Assembly (NCBI GenBank): GCA_030704615.1
Contig: CM060733.1
Span: 52,514,001 to 52,578,000, forward strand
Length of the DNA: 64,000 nucleotides
From: Takakia lepidozioides
Taxonomy: Eukaryota; Streptophyta; Takakiopsida; Takakiales; Takakiaceae
Direction of reading: 5' to 3'
How positions within the stretch are numbered: position 1 is the stretch's first letter; every line of letters begins with the position of its first letter. The translations under genes were made by a program, and so were the position numbers. Shown here piece by piece: positions 10,435 through 21,865 of the stretch. Under the pieces are notes generated by a model. The model was not told the origin of the DNA. It saw only the letters and a program-made list of their open reading frames with translations, and ran no database searches.

Positions 10435-12110
10435 TGGGGAAGGTAGGGTGCTAACCCCAGTGGGGTTAGCCTTGTGTTTTCTTAGGTGAAGGCCAAAGGC
10501 CATGGAACCACGAAGTTGAGTATTTACGGGGTTAGCAAATCTATCTACATGATGGGGACCCCATCTAGATTCGATCAAAGCAAAATTATTGGGGGAGAGA
10601 GAAAAATTATCGAAGTCTCTAATTTTTGAAAAGTAATCAGCCCATTCGTTTTCAGATCTAGGGATCCACTGGGGTTTTAGTCTAATAGAGTGTTCAAAAC
10701 AAGAAAGAAAAACTTGAAAACATAAATTATGTAGATGTAAATGGCGAGAGCCTCTGGACGAAAAAATGTTAACGAGTCACTCCTAGCCACTACAGAAGAT
10801 TGTGAAAGCAGATGACCATGAGCATCTAAAAATGAGAAAAGCGCAAATAATTCTCGCCAAGTGGACGAGGTTGAAGCATGAGATTGTTCAAAACTAAAGG
10901 ACCCGTGAAAATGGAGTGGCTCAGAATTATGTGGATCTTGAAACCACGCCCCCCAACTGGTGGTGCTTGCATCATAGATAATATTCTTTTGCGCACACTA
11001 ATAGGCCAGATTGTAGTTGAGTTTAAAATGTCAAAAAGAGAAACCCAAGTGGAGAGTTCAGTCCGAGCCAACTCTGATAAAGTAATGAAACCCTGCCAAC
11101 CTGATCTAGTCAACAAATCTGTATGAAGGTGGAAGGTCAATAATCTACAAAGGGGTCCTAGAACTAATGCCATAGAAGATAACATGCCTAGGACAGAAGC
11201 TAAAAGTCTGGAAAAGTTTAAGACATCTTTGGATAACATTAATTAATTTATCTTGACGAGTTTTTGTAATTGAGAAGCGACCAAAAGGAGTTGAAGTATC
11301 TAGAGTGGAACGCAAAAAGTTTGTTTGGTGATAGCACTGCAACTGACATTTATCCCATGCCACTAAAAAACCAGCTGATCGGAGATCCAAAAAAATCTGA
11401 TATCTAGTAGAATAAAATTCAGAAGTTAACTGGCAGGTGAAAAGAAAATCATCTAGGTACGGGATGCACCGGAAGCCGTGAGAACGCCATAACCGAACCA
11501 TTTGTCTCATGGTTTTTGTAAAGACATAACATGCGGTAGCTAACCCGAAAGGCAGCAAGCAGAATGTATTGTAGATACCCCTAAATTCAAAAACCGAGAT
11601 AGGTCCAATAAGCGGGGTGGATGTCAATATGATGGTAACCAGACTTAAGAGCAAAGGTAAAAATATAGTCATTGACGTGACAAATGGATTTTACTGAGGT
11701 AATGTGTTCAAAACGGAAGGTCTATATAAAAAGAAATGAGTTGAGAACTCTAAGGTCAAGAATCAACCGAAATTTTCTATTGGCCTTGGGCACAATTCCA
11801 AGAGGTGAAAGAAAGATTTAAGGGGAGAGACCACGGCAACACCAGTTGAAACTAAAGTTGCGAAGAAAATTTAAAAACTGGGGCATGGTTCTTGCCAATC
11901 CATGGGTGAGTATTTGGCCTTAAAAGCCATGGTAATTGATAGCCACCCAAAATCCAAGTGAGGACAAGCATCGAACTCCAAAAAGTTCTCTAGAAAGGGA
12001 GAGCGTTCCTGAGGCAGTGACACACTTGTGAGCCTTGAGCTGAAAAGCTAGAATCAAATTCAGACTTAAAAGAAGTTAGATCTGCAGTATATAGATTAAA
12101 AACATCATTA
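10435..12110 (-). mobile_element. DIRS-like retroelement RT/RNase H remnant (broken)
   Basis: Minus-strand frames in order: PLGIVPKANRKFRLILDLRVLN (RT fingers), SGYHHIDIH, LPFGLATACYVFTKTMRQM, GFRCIPYLDDFLF (the catalytic YLDD box), then a connection/RNase H segment, IPRSENEWADYFSK, and WGPHHVDRFANP close to the end. LPFGL-x-A...FTK followed by YLDD and by a WGPH-x-VDRFA block is characteristic of DIRS-type (tyrosine-recombinase) retrotransposons rather than gypsy or copia. At least three frameshifts and stops are present, so it is inactive. I see no tyrosine recombinase. A TIR element lies just beyond its 3' side at 9,862-10,390. Confidence 0.7.
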
Positions 12111-12164
12111 GGTGAGGAGGATAGAGTCTGGATTGTCTAGAAAAGTTTTTTTTTGTATTTAACT

Positions 12165-12315
12165 AAGTCGATCGACAGTTACACTAGAAAAAGAACTATA
12201 TAGATACTACGTTAAACACCTACGGTCTTGTCGGATGGTAGTCCATCGATTGACAGCTACACTTTAAAAAAAAAAACTTTATAGATACTACGTTAAACAC
12301 CTGCGGTCTTGCCTG
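12165..12315. repeat. Two-copy tandem duplication, unit about 80 bp
   Basis: The block GA(C)CAG(T/C)TACACT...A-run...CTATATAGATACTACGTTAAACACCT(A/G)CGGTCTTG occurs at about 12,170-12,231 and again at about 12,250-12,311. It lies between the DIRS-like pol remnant and the gag-like ORF. No coding function is apparent. Confidence 0.75.
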
Positions 12316-12429
12316 CTGGAAAACATTTACAGGAGTTATTGCCCAAATACCATTATGCCCCACATAAGGTCCCTGTGGAATATTTTCCCCACACACAGGT
12401 GTTGTAGGTGTGCCAACTTGATTCGCAAA

Positions 12430-12530
12430 AATGCACATGGAGGCTTTATGACTCCAGGCTTTATGGCTCCAGGTCCCAGGCTTATGGCTCCAGGCTTATG
12501 GCTTTATGGCTTTATGCTCCAGGTCCCACA
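12430..12530. repeat. Minisatellite of GGCTTTATGGCTCCAG type
   Basis: Variants of GGCTT(TA)TGGCTCCAGG are repeated about five or six times, with interspersed GTCCCA(G/C). This is a short degenerate minisatellite. It makes a spurious open frame on the plus strand. Confidence 0.75.
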
Positions 12531-12569
12531 AAATCAAGCAATTTCCCTGGAAACTCTGAGAGAAATTCT

Positions 12570-13460
12570 GATTTAGACGTCCTTGATGTCTAGAATAAAA
12601 TTCTTGTCATCTCCAAGGACCTGGGAATGAAAGTTTTTCTCTTTTTTCCATTTCACTTTCTGCAGCGTCCTTTGCAAGCTTTCTAGATTTTCAAAGCTTG
12701 CGCTCATCATCCAAATTGTCTATGGTACTTTCCTGTTCAAAAAATGTTGCAACCTTGTAACCCTCTTGGTCACAGATACGAATCAGTAGCTTGTGATTGG
12801 TAAGTAAATTCTTACCTTCGTCAATGATGTGGTAAGTTTCTCGCTGGTTGATCCTTGGGGAGAGAGCTTTTTTAGAACAACATCAAGATTATCTTCTGTG
12901 TCATGAAGGACCTCAGGAGTCTTCTTGTTGTTTTCGTGTTGGAGAGGCTACTCACGTGCACAACGATTCTTCCGCTCCATTTCTCTTTCCATCTGCTGGA
13001 TCTTCATTTGCAGGCTTGCATTTGCCTGATCCTGAGTTTGGACCATGTTAGATAAGGCCTTGAAGTGAGTCGTAGCCCATGCAGGTGCCCCAACATCTTG
13101 CGTACCGGGCCTAGCACATAGTGTTGGATCAATAGGGTGTGAGGGTTGGCCATCGTCATCTGAAACATCTTCATCTAAGTGCATGTGTTGGCTGCCAGTG
13201 GGAGGTCCAGTGTGGTCGTGGGATTGGGCCTCCAACGATTTGCTCTGGTGTGACATCTCATGAGCGAGCCTTGTGACATGATTAAGCTCAAAAAGCAATC
13301 GCACGGAAGATGGGCGACCTTCATCATATGCCTGACCTTTGTTGCGGGACTCCCTTGCCCTTCGTGTTGGGGGGGTGACTCCTCTAAGGTGGGGGCCCAC
13401 ACAAGCTTCTCACTATGAGCAACTAGATTTGATAATAAGTCAAGGTAGCGAGGAGGCACA
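12570..13460 (-). mobile_element. Gag-like ORF fragments, possibly of the DIRS-like element
   Basis: Several minus-strand frames give a hydrophilic protein with a His/Pro-rich middle, a coiled-coil-like segment (QMKIQQMEREMERKN, around 12,960-13,010), and then, across frameshifts, a lysine-rich C-terminal part. I do not recognise a domain. Position and orientation (upstream of the pol remnant on the same strand, about 450 bp apart) fit a retroelement ORF1, with the role of a particle protein. It could also be an unrelated hypothetical gene fragment. Confidence 0.35.
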
Positions 13461-13759
13461 AAGAAGTAAAATCTGCTGATAGTTCTTTGCTACGCCAGTA
13501 GATCTCTTATAGCAGCTAGTCAGTTGCTAATACAGCTCCAGTCAAGTTCTATCATCATATCGACGTAACTACATCCCATTCCCGCACCTTCCCACTTTCC
13601 CACTACCTGGTCAATGGTCATTGGTACAAATCTTTGACAGGAAATTTTGTAAGTTTATCATATATTATTTACTACGAACTTTAAATAGTCACGTATTTCA
13701 ATCGTTATAATTTTTAATGTCAACCTTTGTTGATTTCACCAGTGCTCAAAGATCAAACG

Positions 13760-16597
13760 TTATAATCTTCGGGATGCAACGGTGGAATCCAACTTTTTAT
13801 TTTTGTGTTGGATGCCAGCCAAGGCAGAATTTGGGTCCGGATCCAAACCTGCGCTGGAAAGTACTGGTTCCGACGTCACAAGAGCTGTGGACTTGAACCT
13901 GCCACTGGGTGTCATCGTCCTTGGAGAGTTAGGCTCGGTGCTAATATGGAGCATGTCATCAAAAAATTTGGGTCGCGGCATTGGATACTTGATGGCGATG
14001 TGGCCTTGCAGCATATTCACAACCATCGCCATCGTAGGCCTTCTCTCAGGGTTGTCATTGATGCACCAGAAGGCCACTAGCAACGCCCTTTTGACCTCCT
14101 TGACGTCCACAATTCCGCACAGCAACGGATCGACAACCTCGAGGAATGCTCCAATTCCTATCTTGGCAAAAGCCCACAAAGGGTAGTACCAGTCGGGCTG
14201 CACGTCGGTCTCATCCTCGTCTATCCAAGAGATTTTTAGGTTGCGCCGGCCACTGACTATCTCAAGCAACACCATACCGTAGCTAGACGTCAATTTTTGG
14301 CGGTGATGGGCGTGTGGTTGGAGATCCACTCGGGAGCCAAGTAGCCGGAGGTGCCATGAATGTGCATCGTCATTGTGCACGTCTGCTCCCGATTCAGGAT
14401 CCGTGAAAGCCCAAAGTCCGCCACTTTGGCAGACATCGTGGAGTCGAGTAGAATGTTCTCTGGCTTAATATCGTAGTGGATGATGCGCTGGTCTCGCACG
14501 TCCTCGTGTAGGTATGCCAGGCCCCGCGTTGTTTGGATGGCAATCTTCTAGCGGGACCTCCACTCCAGGATAGGCGCATCTGACTTTCGATCCTTACTGA
14601 AGATGATTTTGTCAAGGGAGCTGTTCTCCACGTACTCGTACACTAACAACTTGTGATCAGCTTCCTCGCAGAAGCCGTGGAGTTGCACCAAATTGACGTG
14701 ATGAATGCGTCCAATCGTGTCGACCTCGTTCACAAATCCTTTCTCTCCGGCACCCAACTTCTCCAGTTGTTTCATGGCCACAACGGCCAGCTTTCCGATA
14801 CTCCCCTTGAACACGGACCCATAGCCCCCTTTCCCAATCTCCTCCGCAAAGTCTCGGGTGGCCAGTCGAATCTCATCATACGTGAAATTTAGAGTCGTGC
14901 CTCTTGACGCAATCCACTTCTTCTCCAGCCTTTTGATTCGAAGGCTTCTTAATTGTTGAACGACAAAAAAACACCCTAAAGTCCACAACATCACGCTGAG
15001 GAAAAGAAGCGTTGTGCCCGGTAAGATGAGTGCTATCAGTAGTTTCAGTTCAAGAGAGAGGCCCCCACAGGTCTGGATCTAAACGGCCATTTTGGCCACT
15101 TTGAGGTAGGTCGTTGCGGAGTCGTTCTCAAAACCGCTGAAAATAACATCCATCATGAGCCAACACGTGTAATACCCGTCATTTTGTGGTGCGGTTACAC
15201 AAGCTTTACAAGCATATAAGTTCAAGCACATTTGAGTGTAAAAACTCAAACTTACATTCCCTAAAGGAGCCGATTGGAATTTACCAAAAAGATAGTCGGT
15301 TTTATCTATCCCAATCATGTTGTCGACGGTAGTAGCATCGTTGTTGCAGAGCGTGGTAATGGCCGTCGTCCATGAGCACCCTTGAGATGGACAATTAGCA
15401 TTAACATATTGAAATCCCTCGGGACAGAAGCATTGATTAGAGCGGCAAATTCCATAGGGACCACAAGCAGCCCACACGGAACAGATGTCTGAAAGAGCTT
15501 GCCATTCTACCCTCCATTCTTTCGAGCTCCCATTAATAACCCAACTATAGATGCGTAAGATTCCGTCCGAGTCAAACGTTACTCGGCGCAAACGACCTGT
15601 CAAACCTTTGTCATTGCTATTTCCAATCACACTCGAGCTATTTCCGAACAAATTGGTTGCTAGAAACTGACCCTCTGTGGTCAAAACGACGTATGAGGAG
15701 CCTTTCGGGGAGGTATAGTTCCAGTAAATGTGAAGCAATGAACTATAATACCCTATAGCCGGAGACTGCCAATAAGCCCCGAGCCAGTCAGGCCACAAAG
15801 CAAGGTAGAATCTAGTTTGTGTCCAGCTGTCACGTTTCTGCCATGCGAACGTGGACATATTGGCAATATATTGTTGGGGCAAGAGAGCCATGCTCACATT
15901 GAACTGCAAAGTGCACAAGTTTCATCATGATCAGTGTGTTAGTTACCCTCAAACTACTTGAAAAACTAGACGATAGCATACATGTATATTTACCGACAAC
16001 AACTTGATATATGTAGTTCCTATGAGAGCGTGACCGGTCTAGACTCTCCCCTTATGATTTGGACAACAACAATTTACAATTATCATGTCCAGACTTGGAT
16101 ATGATCATTTGTGTAGCACTCTGACGTCATCATAAGTTCATTAGACAACTTGACCATGTATAATTTAGTACGTGTCTGCAGCAACTAAGTACTTACTTCG
16201 ATCACATGCATTTTGACTTACATCTGTTGTGTATGAAGTCCACAGAGGTTGCGCAGACAAGTCGCCATCGTAGTACACCTCAAGGTCTCCTCCAGCAGTC
16301 AACCACAGGGTGGCATTACTGCTCAAGTTCATGGATCTGTCTGCCATCCACACCACTGTATTCTCAGGAGATGTCTGGGCATACCATATAGCGAGCGTGA
16401 ACTGGGGACGTCACATTCGGTTGCATCCAAAATCCCATCTCAAAAAATCCACCAGGTGACAACAAAGCCTGATTCATGTTTGCAAGCAGTTTGGAGTTCA
16501 ACGTCATGTTGCTCGCGGGTGACAACTGACATGTTGTGCAGCGGATCATGCACAACATTAAAAAGAGCACCAACTCGAACTGAGAATGACGATTCAT
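13760..16597 (-). pseudogene. S-domain (B-lectin) receptor-like kinase pseudogene
   Basis: The ATG at 16,597 starts a signal peptide (MNRHSQFELVLFLMLCMIR), followed by a B-lectin domain (SPGGFFEMGFW, then IWYAQTSPENTVVWMADR). A GTAAGT donor at 16,221 and an acceptor before 15,903 join in phase 0 to the second exon. That exon has the S-locus glycoprotein part with Cys-rich PAN-like segments, a membrane helix (LLIALILPGTTLLFLSVML) and a kinase with GKGGYGSVFKG, VVAMK, HYDIKPENILLD, DFGLSR and GTSGYLAPEW. It would be a plasma-membrane receptor kinase. The copy is broken by a frameshift in the lectin domain near 16,392, TAG at 15,079-15,081 before the membrane helix, TAG at 14,548-14,550 in the kinase, and an indel near 14,285. 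Both TAGs sit where CAG is plausible. A related kinase fragment lies at 19.64-19.87 kb. Confidence 0.85.
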
Positions 16598-17096
16598 GGA
16601 TTTTGCACTTCTAATGAATATGCCCACAACTGGGCACTCTGAATCCATTGTCCTCGTTGTTGTCAACAGTGTCATACTGCAATTAACATGGTGCTGTATA
16701 CCTGGGATATGTCTTGGTGATTCAACTCTACTGCTACTACTAGTACTGTATCCAATGTCATTTCCCTCTGCCTCATAACATGAACCAAGTTCCATTATCT
16801 CAAAAGTCGACTATACAAATCACTCGTGAAGCACATCTATTTATTGAGAATATATGTACAGTTTCCTTCACCAGATTTAGAGCTGGAAAGCTGATCTCAT
16901 GAGGTTAAGCTGGTCCGCTGACCACCATGGCCGTAAGCCTCTTAAAATTTACTATCAAAGACGACGTCAGTGGAAAAACAACTTGTAAATCATCATTGTT
17001 GCGTAAGCTAGAAGGCATCACGTAAATACGGAAGGAGACAGATACTCCACTGCTTCTGGCCGAGACATGAAGGAAAGACAAGAATGGAATAGTTTT

Positions 17097-17303
17097 TCAA
17101 GGTCCAAATAAGAAATTTACGTTTCCAACTAGAGTGTGAACCCTCCTTACAGTGAACCACGAGGGTAGGCGGTCTTCGAACAGAGTTGATGAAGATACAG
17201 ATTGAGCATGGCCACCATCGAGCAAGAGAAATCTACACATAATAACAAAGACAATGACGATAGAGCCTAGCCATGTTATTAATCTCCGAATTGGACGCTG
17301 CAT
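17097..17303 (-). CDS. Short ORF with signal peptide, perhaps receptor-kinase exon 1
   Basis: From the methionine at 17,303 the frame reads a basic start (MQRPIRRL), a strongly hydrophobic segment (ITWLGSIVIVFVIMCRFLLL) and then GGHAQSVSSSTLF, which resembles a secretory signal with cleavage after Ala-Gln. The mature start resembles some S-domain receptor N-termini (Q-S...TLF). It lies upstream of, and on the same strand as, the broken receptor kinase, so it may be a leftover first exon of a tandem paralogue. No continuation is identified. A chance hydrophobic frame is possible. Confidence 0.25.
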   Translation of the reverse strand: MQRPIRRLITWLGSIVIVFVIMCRFLLLDGGHAQSVSSSTLFEDRLPSWFTVRRVHTLVGNVNFLFGP

Positions 17304-17804
17304 GCACCTATCTGTTGCCTGCACAAGGACCAGCTATCACTTCCCGAGGACTGATTACAATGACAAGCTTTGTACAGTCTGCTTCCTCCACGACCTATCA
17401 ACCTCCTGAAGTTGGTGACCTCCAGCTCATGACACTAGATTCACCTCTGGAATCTGCGGAAATTGTCCACATCACGCACTCAGCCCGCGAAATGAAATCA
17501 TTCACGGGAGGTTACCACCACAGGAACGGCTTCGGTTCTGAAGGTGCTTTACGAGGTATCTTGCAAGTGAACCATGTTTAGCGATCTGTTGAGCCTAAAG
17601 AGCACTAAAGAGCACTGATAATGAATGCTCTCAGCACTGATTATAGGCGCCTTTATTGAGGCAGCAAGCCGGCTACCGGCAATGGCTGGGTTGCTCCTGC
17701 GAGCCTTCGTGGGTGGCGGGCCGCCTTGCTGCCCTCGCCCTCTGTAGCCCTCCCTCGCCACGCGCCCTAGCAAGGGTTTGACCCGGCCAACCGACACAGC
17801 CCTA

Positions 17805-17885
17805 AGTTATTTTATTTTATTTTATTTAAAGAACAGGGGATTATCCCTGATATATTTATTGGCTCCTCCCTATAAGAGAGAGACC
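17805..17885 (-). mobile_element. LINE-type 3' end with (TTTTA)n tail
   Basis: TTATTTTATTTTATTTTATTT is followed by AAAGAACAGGGGATTATCCCTGATATATTTATTGG. This is the same signature (A/T tail, GAACAGGGG...CCCTG, AT-rich stretch) seen at 5.98, 45.86, 61.29 and 61.85 kb and in the same orientation. Only the terminal part is recognisable. Confidence 0.5.
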
Positions 17886-19634
17886 ACGCATTGGTGCCAA
17901 AATTGAGAAGGATCCTCATATACCTCCACTAGATAATACCTACATGAAGCACATAATCCTCCCCCACTCAAATGTCAGCTTGAATGTACCTTGATTCGAT
18001 AAGACCCATAAATGAATCTTGTGGGGAAGGTAGGAAGGCTCCGAGGTTCTTCCAATGCGAAAAATACAGAAGCCTCAACATTTCCCCAAAACGCCCACAC
18101 ACCCCCATGGATTATGTAACTAATAACAAGTAACCCTAGCCCCGATCTAGTCTCTCTACTTACCTGCGTCTATCGCAGGACTGCAGCCTAGACAACAGAC
18201 TACTCCTGCCCTGCTACTCTATCAACTTTGCAAATCGGCAATATCCGCCAGGATGAGTGGTGATCTTCCACACCGTGGTCCCTTCCCACAGAAGAATCTC
18301 ACGGTTTAACGCATAGTTGCACTTGCGTTGTTGTGACCCATTTTCATCACTGCTGTTTATGCTGTGAGGCCAACATATCACGGCGTTATCAAGCTCCTTG
18401 CTGCAGAGAGGGCATCTGCATGATTTTTAGCTACAAGATCGGCACTGAGCAACACTCCGTATGTTCAGTACGAGCAGGGAAGGTCCTTGAGGTATAGTGC
18501 CTACTACCTAACCTCTTCGGGCTTTTCTTCCACCATAACATTGTGAGTGGGAAGTATAAGTACATGAAACTACTACTACCTAATTATGATTGTGAAAATT
18601 TCTAATGAAAAGGAAAATGAGTTCAGTGTTGAGAGAGAAGTGATCTGGTGAGCAAGCTCACCTTCTAAGCCCTATATATTAGAAATACTAAAAAAAATTG
18701 GATGGTCTATCCCAGATCCTCGGATGAAGAAAGATTTCAACACTTCTTGGTTGGTAGGTGTCATATTTCATCTAACCAGCTGTCCTATGGTGCTCTTAGA
18801 TGTTTTAGGCCCAAAAATCCACTCCATTTGAATTCTTGTGGCCACTAACGCCCGAAAGCTCCAAAAATAGTGGATTGTTGCAAATCTCTTTCAAAATTCT
18901 TGAAACTTGGCCACACATTTCCTTGGGGTATACTTGAAATCCCCACAAAACTTCAGCTCCATTGGGTTCCACCATCAACCATGGAAAATCACCAAGCCGC
19001 AAATTCACGTGAAAACAAATTTTCAACGTGTAACATGTTTCTTGGTTGTGGACAAGTCAAGGCTTGGGGCTGAAACTCCTTCCACATCATCTTGCACCAC
19101 ATTTAGACACACACAAAAAAGCCCAATGGGTAGTTTGTCGTTGAGGTCAAGCTTTCCTGTCTTACCTTCGTTGATAGCGATCGGATGTTGAGGTGAGGAA
19201 CAGGTAGGCCGTTGCCTGCAATTGCATAATATGTCCCTACATGTTTGAATTCAAAGACTGGAATCGCACGCCTTCAACTGTTGCTTCTTACAGGTACCCT
19301 AGTCGTATAAACGCCTGAGCGCTTTGGCTTCATGGACGTCACAGACCCTTCCATTTGTGGGCCATACCAATAGCTATGTCGATGTTTCGCCTTTTCTGTA
19401 ACAAATGGTCCTGATTCTGCACTGTCGACGTATAATTCGGCTCTCTTGACCTCAAAAACACTCAAAAAACAATCCACGTGATAATTTATGTACCTCCATA
19501 TAGCTCAAGTCTCAAGACAATGCGGTGGTACAACACACACATGGTGTGAACATTGCTTAGTCTATGTACTCCATGAGAAGCGCACATAAGATTCAAAATA
19601 ATAGATCTAACGTGGATTAGATGTGGACATATAA
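17886..19634. other. Intergenic, no gene recognised
   Basis: Open frames between 18.8 and 19.5 kb are short and overlap on both strands, and none shows a domain. I see no RNA gene or repeat that I can define. Confidence 0.4.
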
Positions 19635-19872
19635 TTATTTTACTGTCACGTCATAGTACATATGTAACAGGCCTTGGATCAGGCTATCATTGATGCTCCA
19701 GAAGGCCAATAGAAACGTCCTTTCGACCTCCTTGTCGTCCATGCTCCTGCCCAGCAACGGATCGACGACCTTGAGGAATGCTCCAATTTCAATCTTGGCA
19801 ACAACCCACAAAACGGAATACCACTCGGGCTGCATCTCGATCTTATCCTTGTCTATCCAAGAGATTCTCGGA
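19635..19872 (-). pseudogene. Receptor-kinase C-lobe fragment (paralogue of 13.76-16.6 kb)
   Basis: The minus frame reads ISWIDKDK-I-E-MQPEWYSVLWVVAKIEIGAFLKVVDPLL and later VERTFLLAFWSINDS. This aligns without gaps to ISWIDEDETDVQPDWYYPLWAFAK and VKRALLVAFWCINDN of the receptor kinase at 13.76-16.6 kb. It covers only kinase subdomains near X-XI and stops where the conserved RPTM motif should be, so it is a truncated duplicate with no function of its own. Confidence 0.8.
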
Positions 19873-21500
19873 GGTCTAAATACACAAAGTGCTCAATGCA
19901 AGTTGGATGAATGACTTCAGGTAGCATTAAGGTGATAATGTGACAATGAGCTGGCAGGAGTGTGGCCAAATCCATGGCATTCAATCAAAACTGGTTGATG
20001 GGCAGATGAAATTGACTGAGTAATGGATGAAATAAAGGGCAGACCAAATCGCAGGAGTTGGAAGCGCCTTCATGAATATGAGGTCCACACGGGAGGGGCT
20101 TTGTGTTGCTTGACGAGGTGCGAGATGTTGTAGAGGCAGCAGATTGTGGGCGCAGGATGTGTGACTGGGAAGGGGCATCCATCGTGGAATTTCGGGGCCC
20201 TGCTCCTTTCCACCAGCACATGATGTTGCAGAAGCCATTCCACTTGTTGTGGACCTAGGGCATTTCTGCACCAGAGATTGCGAATGTTGCTGCACAGACG
20301 AATCATAGATCTCCATTCAAAAATACGGCACTAGTAGGAATCGGCAAACGAACGTCTCAATTAACGACTGGAAACCCAATCGTTTTAGTCAAAAAACGAC
20401 TAGACGACTACGAGTGCGAACAGACTAGTTGGTTCAGATAGCCCAGTCTCTTTGGTCATTACGTGGTGGGAGTCTTTCCAGGCAGTCGTTCCGCCGATTG
20501 CGGGGTAACTTTTAAGGTGTGGCCATGTAGCGCCGCCGTGCGAGACGTAGACTGAATCTTGGACCTTGACCACAGTGGGCTTTTGACCGGGGGGGTACGT
20601 CTTCGCCACAGTCTTCACTGCTGACATACAGCCATGTGGCTACACAAGAAGAAACCTTATTTTTTCCCACTACACTGTTTTACGACTCATGTCTGGTATG
20701 AATCTACAAGTGACTACCTTACGACTGTAGTTGCTATTTAAGTAAGAACCGACAATTTGTGTCAGGTGTCATTGGAGTGGCAAAACTAGTTGTATCCATG
20801 ACTTCATAAACGACTCATGATTATATATCAAGTATTTATCTAAAATAAAGTATATAGATATTATGACATGGCACTTCAAGTCATTGAAATTACTGTGCTT
20901 ACGACTACAATTTGACGTGGTATTTGAATTTTTTATATATACACCTTACATAACCCCAAACAGTGCTCGATACCGGCTTCGTCCTGATCGCTGGATGTTC
21001 TTCGCGTAGCAAAATCCCAGTCAGCCACTATCGTTGGACAAAACCTGTTTAGGGTTTTTAGTAGGAGACCAAGACTCCTTGGAAGCTCCTTGGAAGCTCC
21101 TTGAACTGAATTCACACACAAAAACTTAATTGTCCTACTGGGAAAAAGAATATACTGTAGGCAGTTTGCAACTTGCGATACTGTAGTGTTTGTTTTGCTT
21201 TGGTGAACTATCACATAGGGGAACCCATGCTTGATCCTGTCAATAGCATGTTCGAGCGTGAAATGAAATCATGACCAAGAGCATGTGTGTTCCACGCCTC
21301 CAACGTCTTTTTTGAAACTGCATTGGAGCAACATGAATTTAATTGATACTTGGTAAATTGCGAGACTGTTGTCAACCGTGTCGTTGAAATTATAGTAATA
21401 ACTTCACATACAACTCCATAAATGTGGATTAATAAGGCACAATTATATTATATTATGACGTGTATACTAGTGTCTATTACTCAAGTGCCTACAATCACGA
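19873..21500. other. Intergenic, no gene recognised
   Basis: Several overlapping short frames at 20.0-20.3 kb look like composition effects. Around 20.36-20.83 kb the words ACGACT and ACGACTA recur often on both strands, which hints at an old fold-back element, but I cannot define ends. A short TCCTTGGAAGC direct repeat is at 21,075-21,100. Confidence 0.4.
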
Positions 21501-21514
21501 GGGAAGCTAGCGCG

Positions 21515-21612
21515 TGAGCGCGCTCATGCTTAGCGGACTAAGCGTGAGCAGACTTTGTTAAGCGTGAGCACATTTCCTAAGTGTGAGCACATTTCTTAAG
21601 CGTGAGCATAGA
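21515..21612 (+). repeat. GTGAGCAC short tandem array
   Basis: Four near-repeats of (TT-pyrimidine)TAAGYGTGAGCACA with a period near 19 bp: GTTAAGCGTGAGCACA, CCTAAGTGTGAGCACA and CTTAAGCGTGAGCATA, preceded by related GCGTGAGC words. The same core motif is at 4.98-5.2 kb. Confidence 0.65.
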
Positions 21613-21689
21613 ATGAAAGCGGATCCTATAGCCGTGGGAAAAGCAGAAGCTATTGCCGTGGGGACAACGTTTATGGTTTATGGGGGCAA

Positions 21690-21865
21690 CATACGCAAGA
21701 CATGAATGGAAATTTGAGAGTAATGCGAGACGAAATCCGTACGGATGAATGGGTTTGTGGAATGGATGAATGTTGGATGAATGTTGGATGGTTATGGGAT
21801 GAATGTAAGATGAATGAGGGACGTCAAAATACGGATGAATATACAATGGATGAGACCAATGACAT
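21690..21865. repeat. GGATGAATG-rich segment (left)
   Basis: GTTGGATGAAT is repeated back-to-back at 21,771-21,790 and GGATGAAT variants recur through the segment. The inverted counterpart (ATTCATCCAAC, CATCCATCC) lies at 34.56-34.78 kb. Just outside both, a short block is also similar in inverted orientation (CTATTGCCGTGGGGACAA here; CTATTCCCATGGGAACGA on the minus strand near 34.8 kb). These could be degenerate ends of one large element enclosing the two pseudogenes, or independent simple repeats. Confidence 0.45.

Noticed and set aside
13782-14186. Plus-strand 134-codon frame opposite the kinase
   Set aside because: It is antisense to the conserved kinase C-lobe, where codon bias opens the opposite frame.
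20336-20830. MITE based on recurrent ACGACT words
   Set aside because: I could not define inverted ends or a target duplication.
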